This document shows, piece by piece, positions 1 to 8,581 of a stretch of DNA of 35,517 nucleotides. Within the stretch, counting starts at the first letter, position 1. The number at the start of each line of letters is the position of its first letter. The notes below the pieces were generated by a model that did not search any database, was not told the origin of the DNA, and saw only the letters and a list, made by a program, of their open reading frames with translations. Source of the DNA: Bacteroidota bacterium (lineage in GTDB: Bacteria > Bacteroidota > Ignavibacteria > Kryptoniales > JAKASW01). A program made the translations under genes and the position numbers. Location: positions 1 through 35,517 of the forward strand of contig JAJZNW010000131.1 in NCBI GenBank assembly GCA_021811615.1, in the 5' to 3' direction.

Positions 1-2271
1 CCGATCTTTGAAATCGTGCGCGATACCTCCCGCAAGAGTGCCGAGACTCTCCATCTTCTGAGCCTGGAGAATTTGTCTCTCGAGGTTTCTCCTGCGCGTG
101 TCGTCGAAGAGGTAGTTCCTCGTCTGTACGAGCTTGCCGCGCTCATCGAAGATTCCGAAGGCACTTCTGATTACGTAAATCTCTGAACCGTCCTTCTTCT
201 TCATCGTCATTTCGTGGTATTCTATTTTCTTGATGCCTTGCAGGAGCTGCAGGAATTCCCGCCGCTGGTCGTTGCTCTGGTAGAGTTCCGTGGTGTCGGA
301 CAGCAAGGCGTCTTCGACCGAAGCGAAGCCGAAGATGCGGACAAAAGCCGGGTTACACGAAGTTATCCTTCCATCCGCAGTTGCTATGAAATCTGCGGTA
401 ATATCTTGTTCGAAGAATTGCTGGTATTCTTCCCTGCTTTTCCTGAGAAGTTCCTCGGCCTCTTTCCTTTCCGATACGTCCTGGACGATGCTGATGATAT
501 TCAAAGGCTCTCCGCCGTTTCCGCGCACAAGGGTGGCGGAGAGATTCACCCACACGTTTCTCCCGTCCTTTTTCATGTACCTCTTCTCGGTGGAATAAGT
601 ACCTATCTCGCCCTTCAGCATCCTCTCCAGGTTCGATCTGTCTTTCAGCGCATCTTCCTTATGCGTTATGTCGAGGAAGGAACTTCCCGCCAGTTCCGGC
701 TCATCGTAACCGGTTATGTGGCAGAATTTCGGGTTCGCGCGCATTATTATCCCGGTGGGAGTCAGAAGGACTATTCCCACCGCGGCTTTTTCGAAGGTGG
801 CACGGAAGCGTTCTTCACTCTCTCTGAGCGCCATCTCGGCTTTTTGCCGCTGCAGCTCGCGTTCCATTCCTTCGAGCGCAAAAGAAAGATCCATCGCGAC
901 CTCGCGAATGAGGGCGACCTCCTTTTTCCTGAAATAGTCGGGCTCGTGCGAACAGACACTCATTAGCCCCGCCGTCTCTCCAAAAGTTGTCAGGCGCAGT
1001 ACCATCATAGACCTGTGCCCGACATCGTCCATCAGCCTGCTCATCGAAGAAGGGACTTCGACGCTGTTGGTATCTTTGAAGACCGCATAGTCTTTCCCTT
1101 CGAGAACACTGCGTATCGGAGCGGACTCGAGAAACTCACGCATCGTTTCGGCGTCCTTCTTCAGCCGTGAACACCCTTCACCGGAGCAGGCATGGATATC
1201 CAGATTATTGAGTCCGTTTCCCTTCAGGAAGATGAACGACGCCGCGAAATCGCCGAAGATGACGATGGTATCGCAAATCGAGTTCAGGAGGAGACGCCGG
1301 TCTTTGGTCCTGACTATCGCTTCGTTGGATTGACTCAGTACCGCATACAGCTTGTTAGTATGAAGGAGCTCTTTTTCGAAGTCGTTCAGGTGTACCGCGG
1401 AGAATAGTACCACGATGCCGATGAATGATATAACCACTACCGTAAATATGGAAAGACTGACGCCGGAGTGGAGCACATTGTAATCCTGAAGAATGTCGAC
1501 GACCTCGCCGGCCAGTATTATTGCGATTATGCCGATGGGAAGCCACTTTCTGACAATCATGCTGCCGTTGAATTTTGCCAGCCAGACGGCTACGATCCCG
1601 CGGTTTTGTCTCGATGCGAGAAACCCGACTGCGAGGACGAAGGAAATGATCGACGATACAACCGGTATCGGTGTGTCCGATTGAATATCCGCGATCCTGT
1701 CGCTCATGTAAAGGAACGCTATGAATGAATCGAGAGAGATTGTCAGTATTATCGCGGCGAGGATCTCGGAAGGGTAGACATTCTTCCTGATGGAGCTGTC
1801 CGGGAAGATGAACATGAATCCGGCGAGGAAGGCCTGTAAGGCGGTCACGATGCTCATTCTCGCGCTTACATTGTCGACCTCCGTAAACCATCTTTGAAAT
1901 ATGATGAATGTACCGATATTCAAATCGACGGAAAAGAGATATTCGCCGATCGTGACTGCGCCGACGAATACGAGAATCGCCCCGAGAACCTGAACCGTCC
2001 TGTGGACCGTAAACGTGAGCCCCAACTCCGGGAGTTTCCATACACCGCTTATCCTGTCCTCGCGGACGAGCCAGAGTGCGAGACCGGCGATCAGAAAACA
2101 GAGAGCGGAATTCGGGCGCGTCAGTCTTGCGGGCCACGATTCAGTCCACAGAAGCGGCAGGCCCATCATCCATGAGAGAGTGATCGCCGCTCCGAAAAAG
2201 AAGACTATGTATGCCGATATCTCGGTTACACCGGCCGTTTCCTGCTGTTCGACACGGACACCGTCCAGCAT
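1..2271 (-). CDS. Membrane sensor histidine kinase, GAF-PAS-PAS-HisKA (3' end beyond window)
   Basis: The frame is open on the minus strand from 2283 to the window edge. I chose ATG 2271 because GGAGG lies 5 nt upstream; ATG 2283 has no SD. The 757 visible residues start with several hydrophobic helices (about residues 10-300), which I cannot assign to a named sensor family. A GAF-like region follows (about 320-468), then a PAS domain (about 484-605; ESEERFRATFEKA start, VQDVSERKEAEE end) and a second PAS (about 610-735). The HisKA H-box KMESLGTLAGGIAHDF places the phospho-accepting His at residue 752. The sequence ends five residues later, so the ATPase domain and any receiver lie outside the window. 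The protein should autophosphorylate in response to a membrane or cytosolic signal; the ligand and partner are unknown. No partner regulator is adjacent on the visible side. The domain calls come from motif recognition; I am confident it is a PAS-type kinase. Confidence 0.9.
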   Translation of the reverse strand, partial: MLDGVRVEQQETAGVTEISAYIVFFFGAAITLSWMMGLPLLWTESWPARLTRPNSALCFLIAGLALWLVREDRISGVWKLPELGLTFTVHRTVQVLGAILVFVGAVTIGEYLFSVDLNIGTFIIFQRWFTEVDNVSARMSIVTALQAFLAGFMFIFPDSSIRKNVYPSEILAAIILTISLDSFIAFLYMSDRIADIQSDTPIPVVSSIISFVLAVGFLASRQNRGIVAVWLAKFNGSMIVRKWLPIGIIAIILAGEVVDILQDYNVLHSGVSLSIFTVVVISFIGIVVLFSAVHLNDFEKELLHTNKLYAVLSQSNEAIVRTKDRRLLLNSICDTIVIFGDFAASFIFLKGNGLNNLDIHACSGEGCSRLKKDAETMREFLESAPIRSVLEGKDYAVFKDTNSVEVPSSMSRLMDDVGHRSMMVLRLTTFGETAGLMSVCSHEPDYFRKKEVALIREVAMDLSFALEGMERELQRQKAEMALRESEERFRATFEKAAVGIVLLTPTGIIMRANPKFCHITGYDEPELAGSSFLDITHKEDALKDRSNLERMLKGEIGTYSTEKRYMKKDGRNVWVNLSATLVRGNGGEPLNIISIVQDVSERKEAEELLRKSREEYQQFFEQDITADFIATADGRITSCNPAFVRIFGFASVEDALLSDTTELYQSNDQRREFLQLLQGIKKIEYHEMTMKKKDGSEIYVIRSAFGIFDERGKLVQTRNYLFDDTRRRNLERQILQAQKMESLGTLAGGIAHDFKDR

Positions 2272-2477
2272 CGTGTCCTCCATTGTATATGGAAAAAAGT
2301 CAGCCTCATGAAATTGACCCAACCGTCCGACGGATTCAGATTTGCCGGCGTCGTCGAGCGGTATTAGGAAGGTTTAGGAAGAAATCGTCGGTACAAATAG
2401 TGCTTCGGGGGGAACGGATCGCACTCGGCTCGTTTATAATGTAACCTTCACCGGTTCAAAGTCCAATTGGCGTTGGT

Positions 2478-2631
2478 AGTGTCCTAATTTGATTTCCTTT
2501 ACAAAACTGTTTGAAATGAACCGCCAGGATCACGAAGAAACGCCAGGTTCTCCACTTCAGAATTATCCTTCGCGGTTCTTGGCGGTTAGCTAAGAACTTT
2601 CTTAGACAACATGTGTTGAAATTAGGACACT
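2478..2631. repeat. MITE-like repeat, copy 1, with 13-bp terminal inverted repeats
   Basis: The element begins AGTGTCCTAATTT (2478-2490) and ends with its exact reverse complement AAATTAGGACACT (2619-2631), giving a 154-bp unit with perfect 13-bp inverted ends and no coding capacity. Its right half (2541-2631) recurs at 6051-6150 in the same orientation. The interior contains a CGCGGTTCTTGGCGGTT segment. It occupies most of the gap between the kinase start and the secA promoter. Confidence 0.75.
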
Positions 2632-2645
2632 GCCTGGGCGTTACC

Positions 2646-2674
2646 TTGATTAACGGGGGAGGTCTGGCTATATT
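2646..2674 (+). promoter_or_regulatory. Predicted housekeeping promoter of secA
   Basis: TTGATT (2646-2651) and TATATT (2669-2674) are separated by exactly 17 nt and lie 26 nt before the secA ATG. The segment TATATTTTTTTG also resembles the Bacteroidota-type -7 element. This is pattern recognition only. Confidence 0.5.
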
Positions 2675-2699
2675 TTTTTGAGAAATTTCAAGAGGAAAG

Positions 2700-5600
2700 A
2701 TGGCATTATCCGCATTTGGCAAGATTTTCGGCTCGAAACATGAACGAGATGCGAAGAAACTCATTCCTTACGCAGAGGAAATCAACGAAGAATTCGAGAA
2801 GCTTCAATCTCTTTCCGAAGACGAGCTCAAGGCGAAGACTGAGACATTTCGGAACAGGATCAAAGAGGAAACTGCCGAGATCGAGAAAGAAATCGCCGAT
2901 CTGAAAGAGAAGCTTAAGGGGGACGTAGAGGGCGAGGAACGGAAAACTGTCTACAAAGATCTCGACGAACTGGAACAGGAACGCGACGACATTGTCGCAG
3001 ACATCCTGGACGAGATCCTGCCGGAGGCCTTCGCGGTGGTGAAAGAAGCGTGCAGAAGGCTTGTCGGGACGAGCTGGGAAGTCACCGGCCACAAGATAGT
3101 CTGGGATATGGTCCCGTTCGACGTTCAGTTGATGGGAGCCGTCGTCCTTCACGATGGGAAGATTGCAGAGATGGCGACGGGCGAAGGGAAAACGCTCGTC
3201 GCGGTAATGCCCCTTTATCTGAACGCGCTCCCTGGCAGAGGCGCACACCTCGTCACGGTGAACGACTACCTGGCGAAGCGCGACAGCGAGTGGATGGGAA
3301 AGGTATTCGAGTACCTCGGGCTTACGGTGGGCTGCATTCAGTCCGACATGGATACCACCCAGCGCCGCACCATGTACAACTGCGACATCACCTACGGGAC
3401 TAACAACGAGTTCGGCTTCGACTATCTCCGCGACAACATGGGAGTCGAGGCGGAAGACATCGTTCAGCGGGAGCATTACTACGCGATCGTCGACGAGGTT
3501 GATTCCGTTCTGATCGACGAAGCGAGGACGCCGCTCATCATAAGCGGGCCGGTCGGATCTACCGAGCATTCGTTCGACGACATGAAGCCTCGTGTCGAGC
3601 GCCTGGTCAATGAGCAGATCAGGCTCGTCAATAAGTACGCGGCGGACATTGAAAAGCTTTTGACCGAAGGAAATGAGAAGGAAGCGGGAGTCCTTCTCCT
3701 TAGAGGATACCGGGGGTTCCCGAAGAACAAGCGGCTGGCGAAGATCCTGAATGAGCCGTCGAACAAGCGCCTCATGCAGACGACGGAGCTCGAATACCTC
3801 AAGGACCAGGGACAGCGGATGCACGAAATAGACGACGAGCTTTACTATGCCGTCGACGAGAAGACGCATGTCATCGACCTGACCGACAAGGGACGCGATT
3901 ACCTCGCATCCTCGCAGGCAGATAAAGATATGTTCGTCCTGCCGGACATCGGCAACGAAGTGGCTGCGATCGAGGGGGATAAGGACCTGACCCCTGCGCA
4001 GCTTCAGCGGAAGAAGGAAGAACTATATGCCCTTTACGCCGAGCGAAGCGACCGTATTCACACGGTGAACCAGCTGCTCCGTGCCTATACTCTTTATGAA
4101 AAAGATGTGGAATACGTCGTCCAGGACGGGAAGGTGCTCATCGTCGACGAGTTCACAGGAAGGATCTTGCAGGGAAGGCGGTATTCCGAAGGACTCCACC
4201 AGGCGATAGAGGCGAAGGAGAGCGTCAAGGTTGAGCGCGACACCCAGACTCTTGCGACGATAACCCTTCAGAACTATTTCAGGCTTTACAAGAAGCTTGC
4301 CGGCATGACCGGTACCGCGGAGACTGAGGCGGGAGAGTTTTTCGATATTTACAAGCTGGATGTGACGGTCATACCGACCAACAAGTCGCTGGCCCGTGAC
4401 GACATGAACGATTTCATATATCGCACGAGGCGTGAGAAGTACAACGCGGTCATAACCGAGATCGAGGAGATGAAGAAGCAGTCTAGGCCCGTCCTCGTCG
4501 GCACGACGAGCGTCGAGGTGAGCGAGACGATCAGCAGGATGCTCAAACGGCGGGGCGTCGCTCACGAAGTCCTGAACGCGAAGCAGCACCAGCGCGAGGC
4601 TGAGATAGTTTCGAGAGCCGGAATGCCGGGCGCGATAACCATCGCGACGAACATGGCGGGACGGGGAACGGACATCAAGCTCGGACCCGGTGTCGTCGAG
4701 AAAGGCGGCCTGCACATAGTAGGGACCGAGCGCCACGAAGCGAGACGCATCGACAGGCAGCTCAGAGGACGCGCAGGACGCCAGGGCGATCCCGGATCGT
4801 CCCGCTTCTACCTCTCACTCGAAGACGACCTGATGAGGCTGTTCGGAAGCGACCGTATTGCCCGCGTCATGGACAGGTTTGGGATGAAGGAAGGCGATGT
4901 AATCGAACATCCCATGATAACCAAGAGCGTGGAGCGCGCGCAGAAGAAAGTCGAGGAGAACAACTACGCCATCAGAAAGCGCCTTCTCGAATACGACGAC
5001 GTTATGAACCAGCAGCGCGAGGTCGTCTACGACAGGAGAAGGCACGCCCTTGTCGGCGAGCGTCTGAAAGACGACATCTTCAGCATGATGCGCGAGGTCG
5101 TCGAGGAAATAGTTGATAAATATTATGACGACGGCGATATCGCCGGGCTGGTCGACGAGCTCCGGAGAACCTTCCTCGTCGAGGTGAGCTTCACTCCAGA
5201 CGAGTTCAGGCGTTTCGGCAAGGACGGTGTGTCCGACAGGGTGATAAAGGCGGCGATCGATTTCTATAACAATAAGGAAAAGGAGCTCGGCGTCGAGATG
5301 ATGAGCCGCCTGGAGCGCATGGCAACGCTGCAGGTGATAGACGAAAAGTGGAAAGAGCACCTCCGCGAGATGGACGACCTGAAGGAGGGAATCAATCTGC
5401 GCGCTTACGGCCAGAAGGATCCGGTCGTCGAATACAAACGCGAAGCTTTCGACATGTTCGTCCAGATGCTTAAAGACATCAATCGAGAAGTCCTCCAGAT
5501 CGTCTACCGGGCGTTCCCTGCCGCTCCCGAAGAGATACCTCAGCGCCGGGGTGCGCGTCCGAGAAGAGAACAGATGCAGCTTCAGCACGAATCCGCCGTC

Positions 5601-5753
5601 GGTTTCGGCATGCAGGCGAACCGCGAGCCAGCCGCGCAGGGTGCCGAAGGGCAGATCAAGCGAAAGCCGGTAAGGGTCGCAGAGAAGGTAGGACGCAACG
5701 ACCCCTGTCCGTGTGGAAGCGGAAAGAAATACAAGAACTGTCACGGGAAGTGA
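2700..5753 (+). CDS. secA: Protein translocase ATPase SecA
   Basis: SecA is the motor ATPase that drives unfolded precursor proteins through SecYEG at the inner membrane. The 1017-residue product has the full set of motifs: Walker A GEGKT at residues 161-165, the DEVDSVLIDEARTPL helicase block, TNMAGRGTDIKLG, and the GTERHEARRIDRQLRGRAGR arginine-finger region. A C-terminal zinc-binding tail CPCGSGKKYKNCH has cysteines at 1003, 1005 and 1014. An insertion near residues 310-400 (rich in LLLRGYRGFPKNKRL-like sequence) is of the type seen in Bacteroidota and Chlorobiota and explains the extra length over the roughly 900-residue proteobacterial form. The ATG at 2700 has a GAGGAAAG SD just upstream. 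It is monocistronic as seen here, with its own promoter, and is bracketed by two copies of a short repeat. Confidence 0.98.
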   Translation: MALSAFGKIFGSKHERDAKKLIPYAEEINEEFEKLQSLSEDELKAKTETFRNRIKEETAEIEKEIADLKEKLKGDVEGEERKTVYKDLDELEQERDDIVADILDEILPEAFAVVKEACRRLVGTSWEVTGHKIVWDMVPFDVQLMGAVVLHDGKIAEMATGEGKTLVAVMPLYLNALPGRGAHLVTVNDYLAKRDSEWMGKVFEYLGLTVGCIQSDMDTTQRRTMYNCDITYGTNNEFGFDYLRDNMGVEAEDIVQREHYYAIVDEVDSVLIDEARTPLIISGPVGSTEHSFDDMKPRVERLVNEQIRLVNKYAADIEKLLTEGNEKEAGVLLLRGYRGFPKNKRLAKILNEPSNKRLMQTTELEYLKDQGQRMHEIDDELYYAVDEKTHVIDLTDKGRDYLASSQADKDMFVLPDIGNEVAAIEGDKDLTPAQLQRKKEELYALYAERSDRIHTVNQLLRAYTLYEKDVEYVVQDGKVLIVDEFTGRILQGRRYSEGLHQAIEAKESVKVERDTQTLATITLQNYFRLYKKLAGMTGTAETEAGEFFDIYKLDVTVIPTNKSLARDDMNDFIYRTRREKYNAVITEIEEMKKQSRPVLVGTTSVEVSETISRMLKRRGVAHEVLNAKQHQREAEIVSRAGMPGAITIATNMAGRGTDIKLGPGVVEKGGLHIVGTERHEARRIDRQLRGRAGRQGDPGSSRFYLSLEDDLMRLFGSDRIARVMDRFGMKEGDVIEHPMITKSVERAQKKVEENNYAIRKRLLEYDDVMNQQREVVYDRRRHALVGERLKDDIFSMMREVVEEIVDKYYDDGDIAGLVDELRRTFLVEVSFTPDEFRRFGKDGVSDRVIKAAIDFYNNKEKELGVEMMSRLERMATLQVIDEKWKEHLREMDDLKEGINLRAYGQKDPVVEYKREAFDMFVQMLKDINREVLQIVYRAFPAAPEEIPQRRGARPRREQMQLQHESAVGFGMQANREPAAQGAEGQIKRKPVRVAEKVGRNDPCPCGSGKKYKNCHGK

Positions 5754-5783
5754 TGTAAAGAAAGCGGATAGCATTCATGCTGT

Positions 5784-5802
5784 GCTCGCTTAGTCAGCGA
5801 GC
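5784..5802 (+). terminator. Hairpin after secA (weak terminator candidate)
   Basis: GCTCGCT (5784-5790) and AGCGAGC (5796-5802) form a 7-bp stem with a 5-nt loop, 30 nt after the secA stop. No clear T-run follows, so intrinsic termination is uncertain. Confidence 0.35.
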
Positions 5803-6291
5803 TCTAATAGAGGGGTATGACTGATGGACCGTAGCGGCAAGTCTCGACTGTAATCGTGACGGTTAAATCGCTCCAACTGTGAGCTTCCCGACAATTTTCC
5901 TCACAAGGTGCCGTTTACCGTGGGGAATTTTCTAAATTGAAAAACGTCTTCAATGCCGCCCGGTACGGCAGGAAGCTCGAAATATGTCCCGGTTATCACA
6001 GCTGGTGTGCGGGATACGCCAGGAACCGCTTAAAGCAGTTCTGAAAGGAACGCCAAGTTATTCACTTCAGAATTATCCTTCGCGGTTCTTGGCGGACTTG
6101 GCGGTTAGCTAAGAACTTTCTTAGACAACATGTGTTGAAATTAGGACACTCCCCGATGACCGCGAACATTGAATTGAACGGCGGTGGTTGCTAACTTTAC
6201 AGCGAATCCGGGCATCAATTCTATAACGGGAAAAGCAACGTTTCGGGCGGAATTTTTGTTGGGAATTGTGCATTGACAGAAGGACAAGCTT
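5803..6291. other. Long secA-sufS gap
   Basis: I see no gene here. The only recognisable content is the second copy of the secA-flanking repeat (6051-6150). I found no convincing promoter hexamers for sufS. Confidence 0.6.
6051..6150. repeat. Secondary copy of the secA-flanking repeat (left end missing)
   Basis: From CGCCAAGTTATTCACTTCAG to AAATTAGGACACT (right end at 6138-6150) this matches 2541-2631 nearly base for base. It carries an extra GGCGGACTT-type tandem step of about 9 nt. The left inverted end AGTGTCCTAATTT is absent, so this copy is truncated or diverged on that side. Confidence 0.8.
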
Positions 6292-7554
6292 ATGATCCAG
6301 CGTGATACGAAAAAAGACTTTCCTATCTTCGGCAAATGGAAATCAAAGGGGAAGCCGCTCATTTATCTCGACAGCGCAGCGACTACCCAGAAGCCGCAGG
6401 AAGTGATCGCGGCGCTCGACGAGTATTACGAGAATTACAACGCGAACGTCCACAGGGGAGCCTATGAGCTCAGCCAGATAGCGACCGACATGTACGAGGA
6501 AGCGCGGGCGAAAGTCGCGAGCTTCATCAACTCGGCGAGACCCGAGTCGATCGTCTTCACGAGGAACGCTACGGAGTCGCTGAACCTGGTCGCCTATGCC
6601 TGGGGATTGAACAATCTTCACGAGGGCGACGAGGTGATTCTTAGCGACATGGAACATCACAGCAATCTGGTTCCGTGGCATATCATTTCACGGCATACGG
6701 GCGCCGTGCTGAAATTCATCAGGATGAGCTCCGACTACAGGCTCGATCTTCAGTCTTTGAAGGACAACCTTGGCCCGAAGACGAAGATGGTGTCGGTAGT
6801 GCACGTCTCGAACGTGCTCGGTACGATCAATCCTGTAAAGGAGATTTGCCGAATGGCGCACGAGGCGGGCGCGCTGGCGATGGTTGACGGGGCGCAGAGC
6901 GCTCCGCACATGCCGGTGGATGTGCGCGATATCGGCTGCGACTTCTACGCGCTCAGCGGACACAAGATGTGCGGCCCGACGGGGATCGGCGCGCTTTATG
7001 CGAAGCACGAGCTCCTCGAGAAGATGGATCCGTTCCTCGGCGGCGGCGAGATGATAAACGAGGTTTTCCCGACAACTTCCAATTACGCGAGGCCGCCGTA
7101 CAAGTTCGAGGCGGGCACGCCGAACATAGCGGGCGCTGTCGGGCTGAAAGCCGCGATTTCCTATCTCGAAAAGATCGGCATGCAGAACGTCGAAGACCAC
7201 GAGATCGAGCTCGGAGATTATGCCGAGAAACGTCTGGCAGATGTGGATGGCATCCGCATCTTCAGGCCTGAGACGACGGGTACCGGAGTCATTTCGTTTA
7301 CCGTAGAGGGCGTTCACCCGCACGACATCTCGACGATACTGGACGCCGAAGGAATCGCGATACGCGCCGGTCACCACTGCGCACAGCCGCTTATGAGAAA
7401 ACTCCAGGTGCAGTCGACGGCGAGGGCGAGCTTCTATCTCTACAACGATAAGTCGGACGTGGAAGCGCTGGCCGCGGCGCTCGAGAAGGGCATCGCGATC
7501 TTCAGGCCGAAGAAGAAAGCCGCTCCCGAACAAACAGTCCGGGATGCCAGATAA
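6292..7554 (+). CDS. sufS: Cysteine desulfurase, SufS type
   Basis: This is a PLP enzyme that removes sulfur from L-cysteine as a persulfide for Fe-S cluster assembly in the cytosol. The 420 residues match the class-II (SufS/CsdA) family: DSAATTQKP near the N-terminus, the HHSN segment, the PLP lysine in LSGHKMCGPTG (Lys225), and the RAGHHCAQPLMR loop with catalytic Cys363. The start has AGAAGGACA as SD. sufU follows after 21 nt, so the two form an operon; SufU is the usual sulfur acceptor and activator of this type of SufS. SufB, SufC and SufD are not in the window. The Lys/Ala-rich C-terminal tail is about ten residues longer than usual. Confidence 0.96.
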   Translation: MIQRDTKKDFPIFGKWKSKGKPLIYLDSAATTQKPQEVIAALDEYYENYNANVHRGAYELSQIATDMYEEARAKVASFINSARPESIVFTRNATESLNLVAYAWGLNNLHEGDEVILSDMEHHSNLVPWHIISRHTGAVLKFIRMSSDYRLDLQSLKDNLGPKTKMVSVVHVSNVLGTINPVKEICRMAHEAGALAMVDGAQSAPHMPVDVRDIGCDFYALSGHKMCGPTGIGALYAKHELLEKMDPFLGGGEMINEVFPTTSNYARPPYKFEAGTPNIAGAVGLKAAISYLEKIGMQNVEDHEIELGDYAEKRLADVDGIRIFRPETTGTGVISFTVEGVHPHDISTILDAEGIAIRAGHHCAQPLMRKLQVQSTARASFYLYNDKSDVEALAAALEKGIAIFRPKKKAAPEQTVRDAR

Positions 7555-7575
7555 AACAAAGATTGGGAAACAGGC

Positions 7576-8010
7576 ATGTCCTTAAACGATTTATTCACGG
7601 AAATAATCCTGGATCACTACCAGCATCCTCACAACCACGGGTTGATACCGAACGCGACTTACAGTTCGCGCGGATATAACGAGTCGTGCGGCGACGACAT
7701 ACAGGTAAGCGTCATTGTAAGAGACGGCGTGATAACGGATGCAAAGTTTTCCGGCGCGGGGTGCTCGATAAGCCAGGCTTCAGCTTCGATCATGACCGAC
7801 CTCGTGAAGGGAAAGACGATCGAAGAGGCGAAGCGGCTCGCGGCGAGATTCTACGAGATGGTAAAGGGGACGGAGAACGATTACGGCGAAGAGATGGGCG
7901 ACGCGATTTCTATGCAGGGCGTCTCGAAGTTCCCGGTCAGGGTGAAGTGCGCGACGCTCGGCTGGCACACGCTGGAAGAGGCATTCGCGAAGGGGGACAA
8001 CAAAGAGTGA
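7576..8010 (+). CDS. sufU: Fe-S assembly sulfurtransferase/scaffold SufU
   Basis: This 144-residue protein is SufU: ESCGDDIQV (Cys38), GAGCSISQASASIM (Cys63) and VRVKCATLGWHTLEEAF (Cys125) are the three conserved metal or sulfur-relay cysteines. The roughly 20-residue insertion between Cys63 and Cys125 separates SufU from IscU. In Gram-positive bacteria SufU takes the persulfide from SufS via a Zn-bound site. Adjacency to sufS supports the same role here. SD-like GGGAAACAGGC lies upstream of the ATG. No downstream gene is close, so the operon appears to be two genes. Confidence 0.95.
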   Translation: MSLNDLFTEIILDHYQHPHNHGLIPNATYSSRGYNESCGDDIQVSVIVRDGVITDAKFSGAGCSISQASASIMTDLVKGKTIEEAKRLAARFYEMVKGTENDYGEEMGDAISMQGVSKFPVRVKCATLGWHTLEEAFAKGDNKE

Positions 8011-8581
8011 AGCAGGTTTCTTCTCTCCACTAGGAAAGCGGGCAGATTGGTATGTGTAATCGATGTGTCTTGGATACGTCGACGCATTACGGGGCAGGCA
8101 GCAGGCATGCATATCCATTTGCGACAGGTCGCTGTTAGCGGAGCCAATAGACATTGTACGTTGGTTGCGATCCACAGACAGGTCGCGCCTTAGGCGCTAC
8201 CACGCTGTACAATAGTTGAGATGTAGCGTTGAAGTGGGTGCAAGAGTCGAACTCCTGCGCGACGGGCGCAGTCGTTTGCGAATCAGGCTGTCCTGTTGAT
8301 GTGCGTTCTTACGCGTTGAGAAGAGTCCCGGTAGGGACGGCCTGTTTGCATATTCCGGGGTTCATCCATAATATGATTCCGACAACATTAGGGCATAATG
8401 TGCCGGCGCGAAATCGTCCTAACAAGGAAGTACCCCCTCTTTCCGAATAAGCACCTTCCGTAATCGAATCGATCTATATCAGTAATCGATGAGTTGACCG
8501 GGCACTTCCCGTCATATGAAAGCTGGGCAGAAGTCCTATCTGCACGTCGGCGCTTCAATTATCATGAAAGGAATTGAAGTT
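8011..8581. other. Long sufU-gdh gap with repeat fragments
   Basis: No convincing gene. The segment holds GTAGGGACGGCCTGT (8331-8345), part of a GTCCC-GGTA-GGGAC hairpin at 8325-8338. It also holds TCGAACTCCTGCGC (8247-8260). Near-copies of both occur in the next gap (9908-9922 and about 10120-10133). GACAGGTCGC occurs twice (about 8123 and 8178). TTGACC (8494) with TATGAA (8515), spaced 15 nt, is a weak promoter candidate for the dehydrogenase gene. Confidence 0.55.

Noticed and set aside
1355..2137. Arg-rich minus-strand frame within the sensor kinase
   Set aside because: It is a +1 shadow of the kinase frame, which encodes TM helices and PAS domains; this frame has no recognisable domain.
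2706..3869. Long minus-strand frame opposite secA (387 codons)
   Set aside because: It lies wholly antisense to secA, has no domain, and is explained by the GC-rich codon use of secA leaving the opposite frame open.
4815..5774. Minus-strand frame of 319 codons opposite the secA 3' end
   Set aside because: Antisense shadow; composition rich in Val/Leu/His/Asp without motifs.
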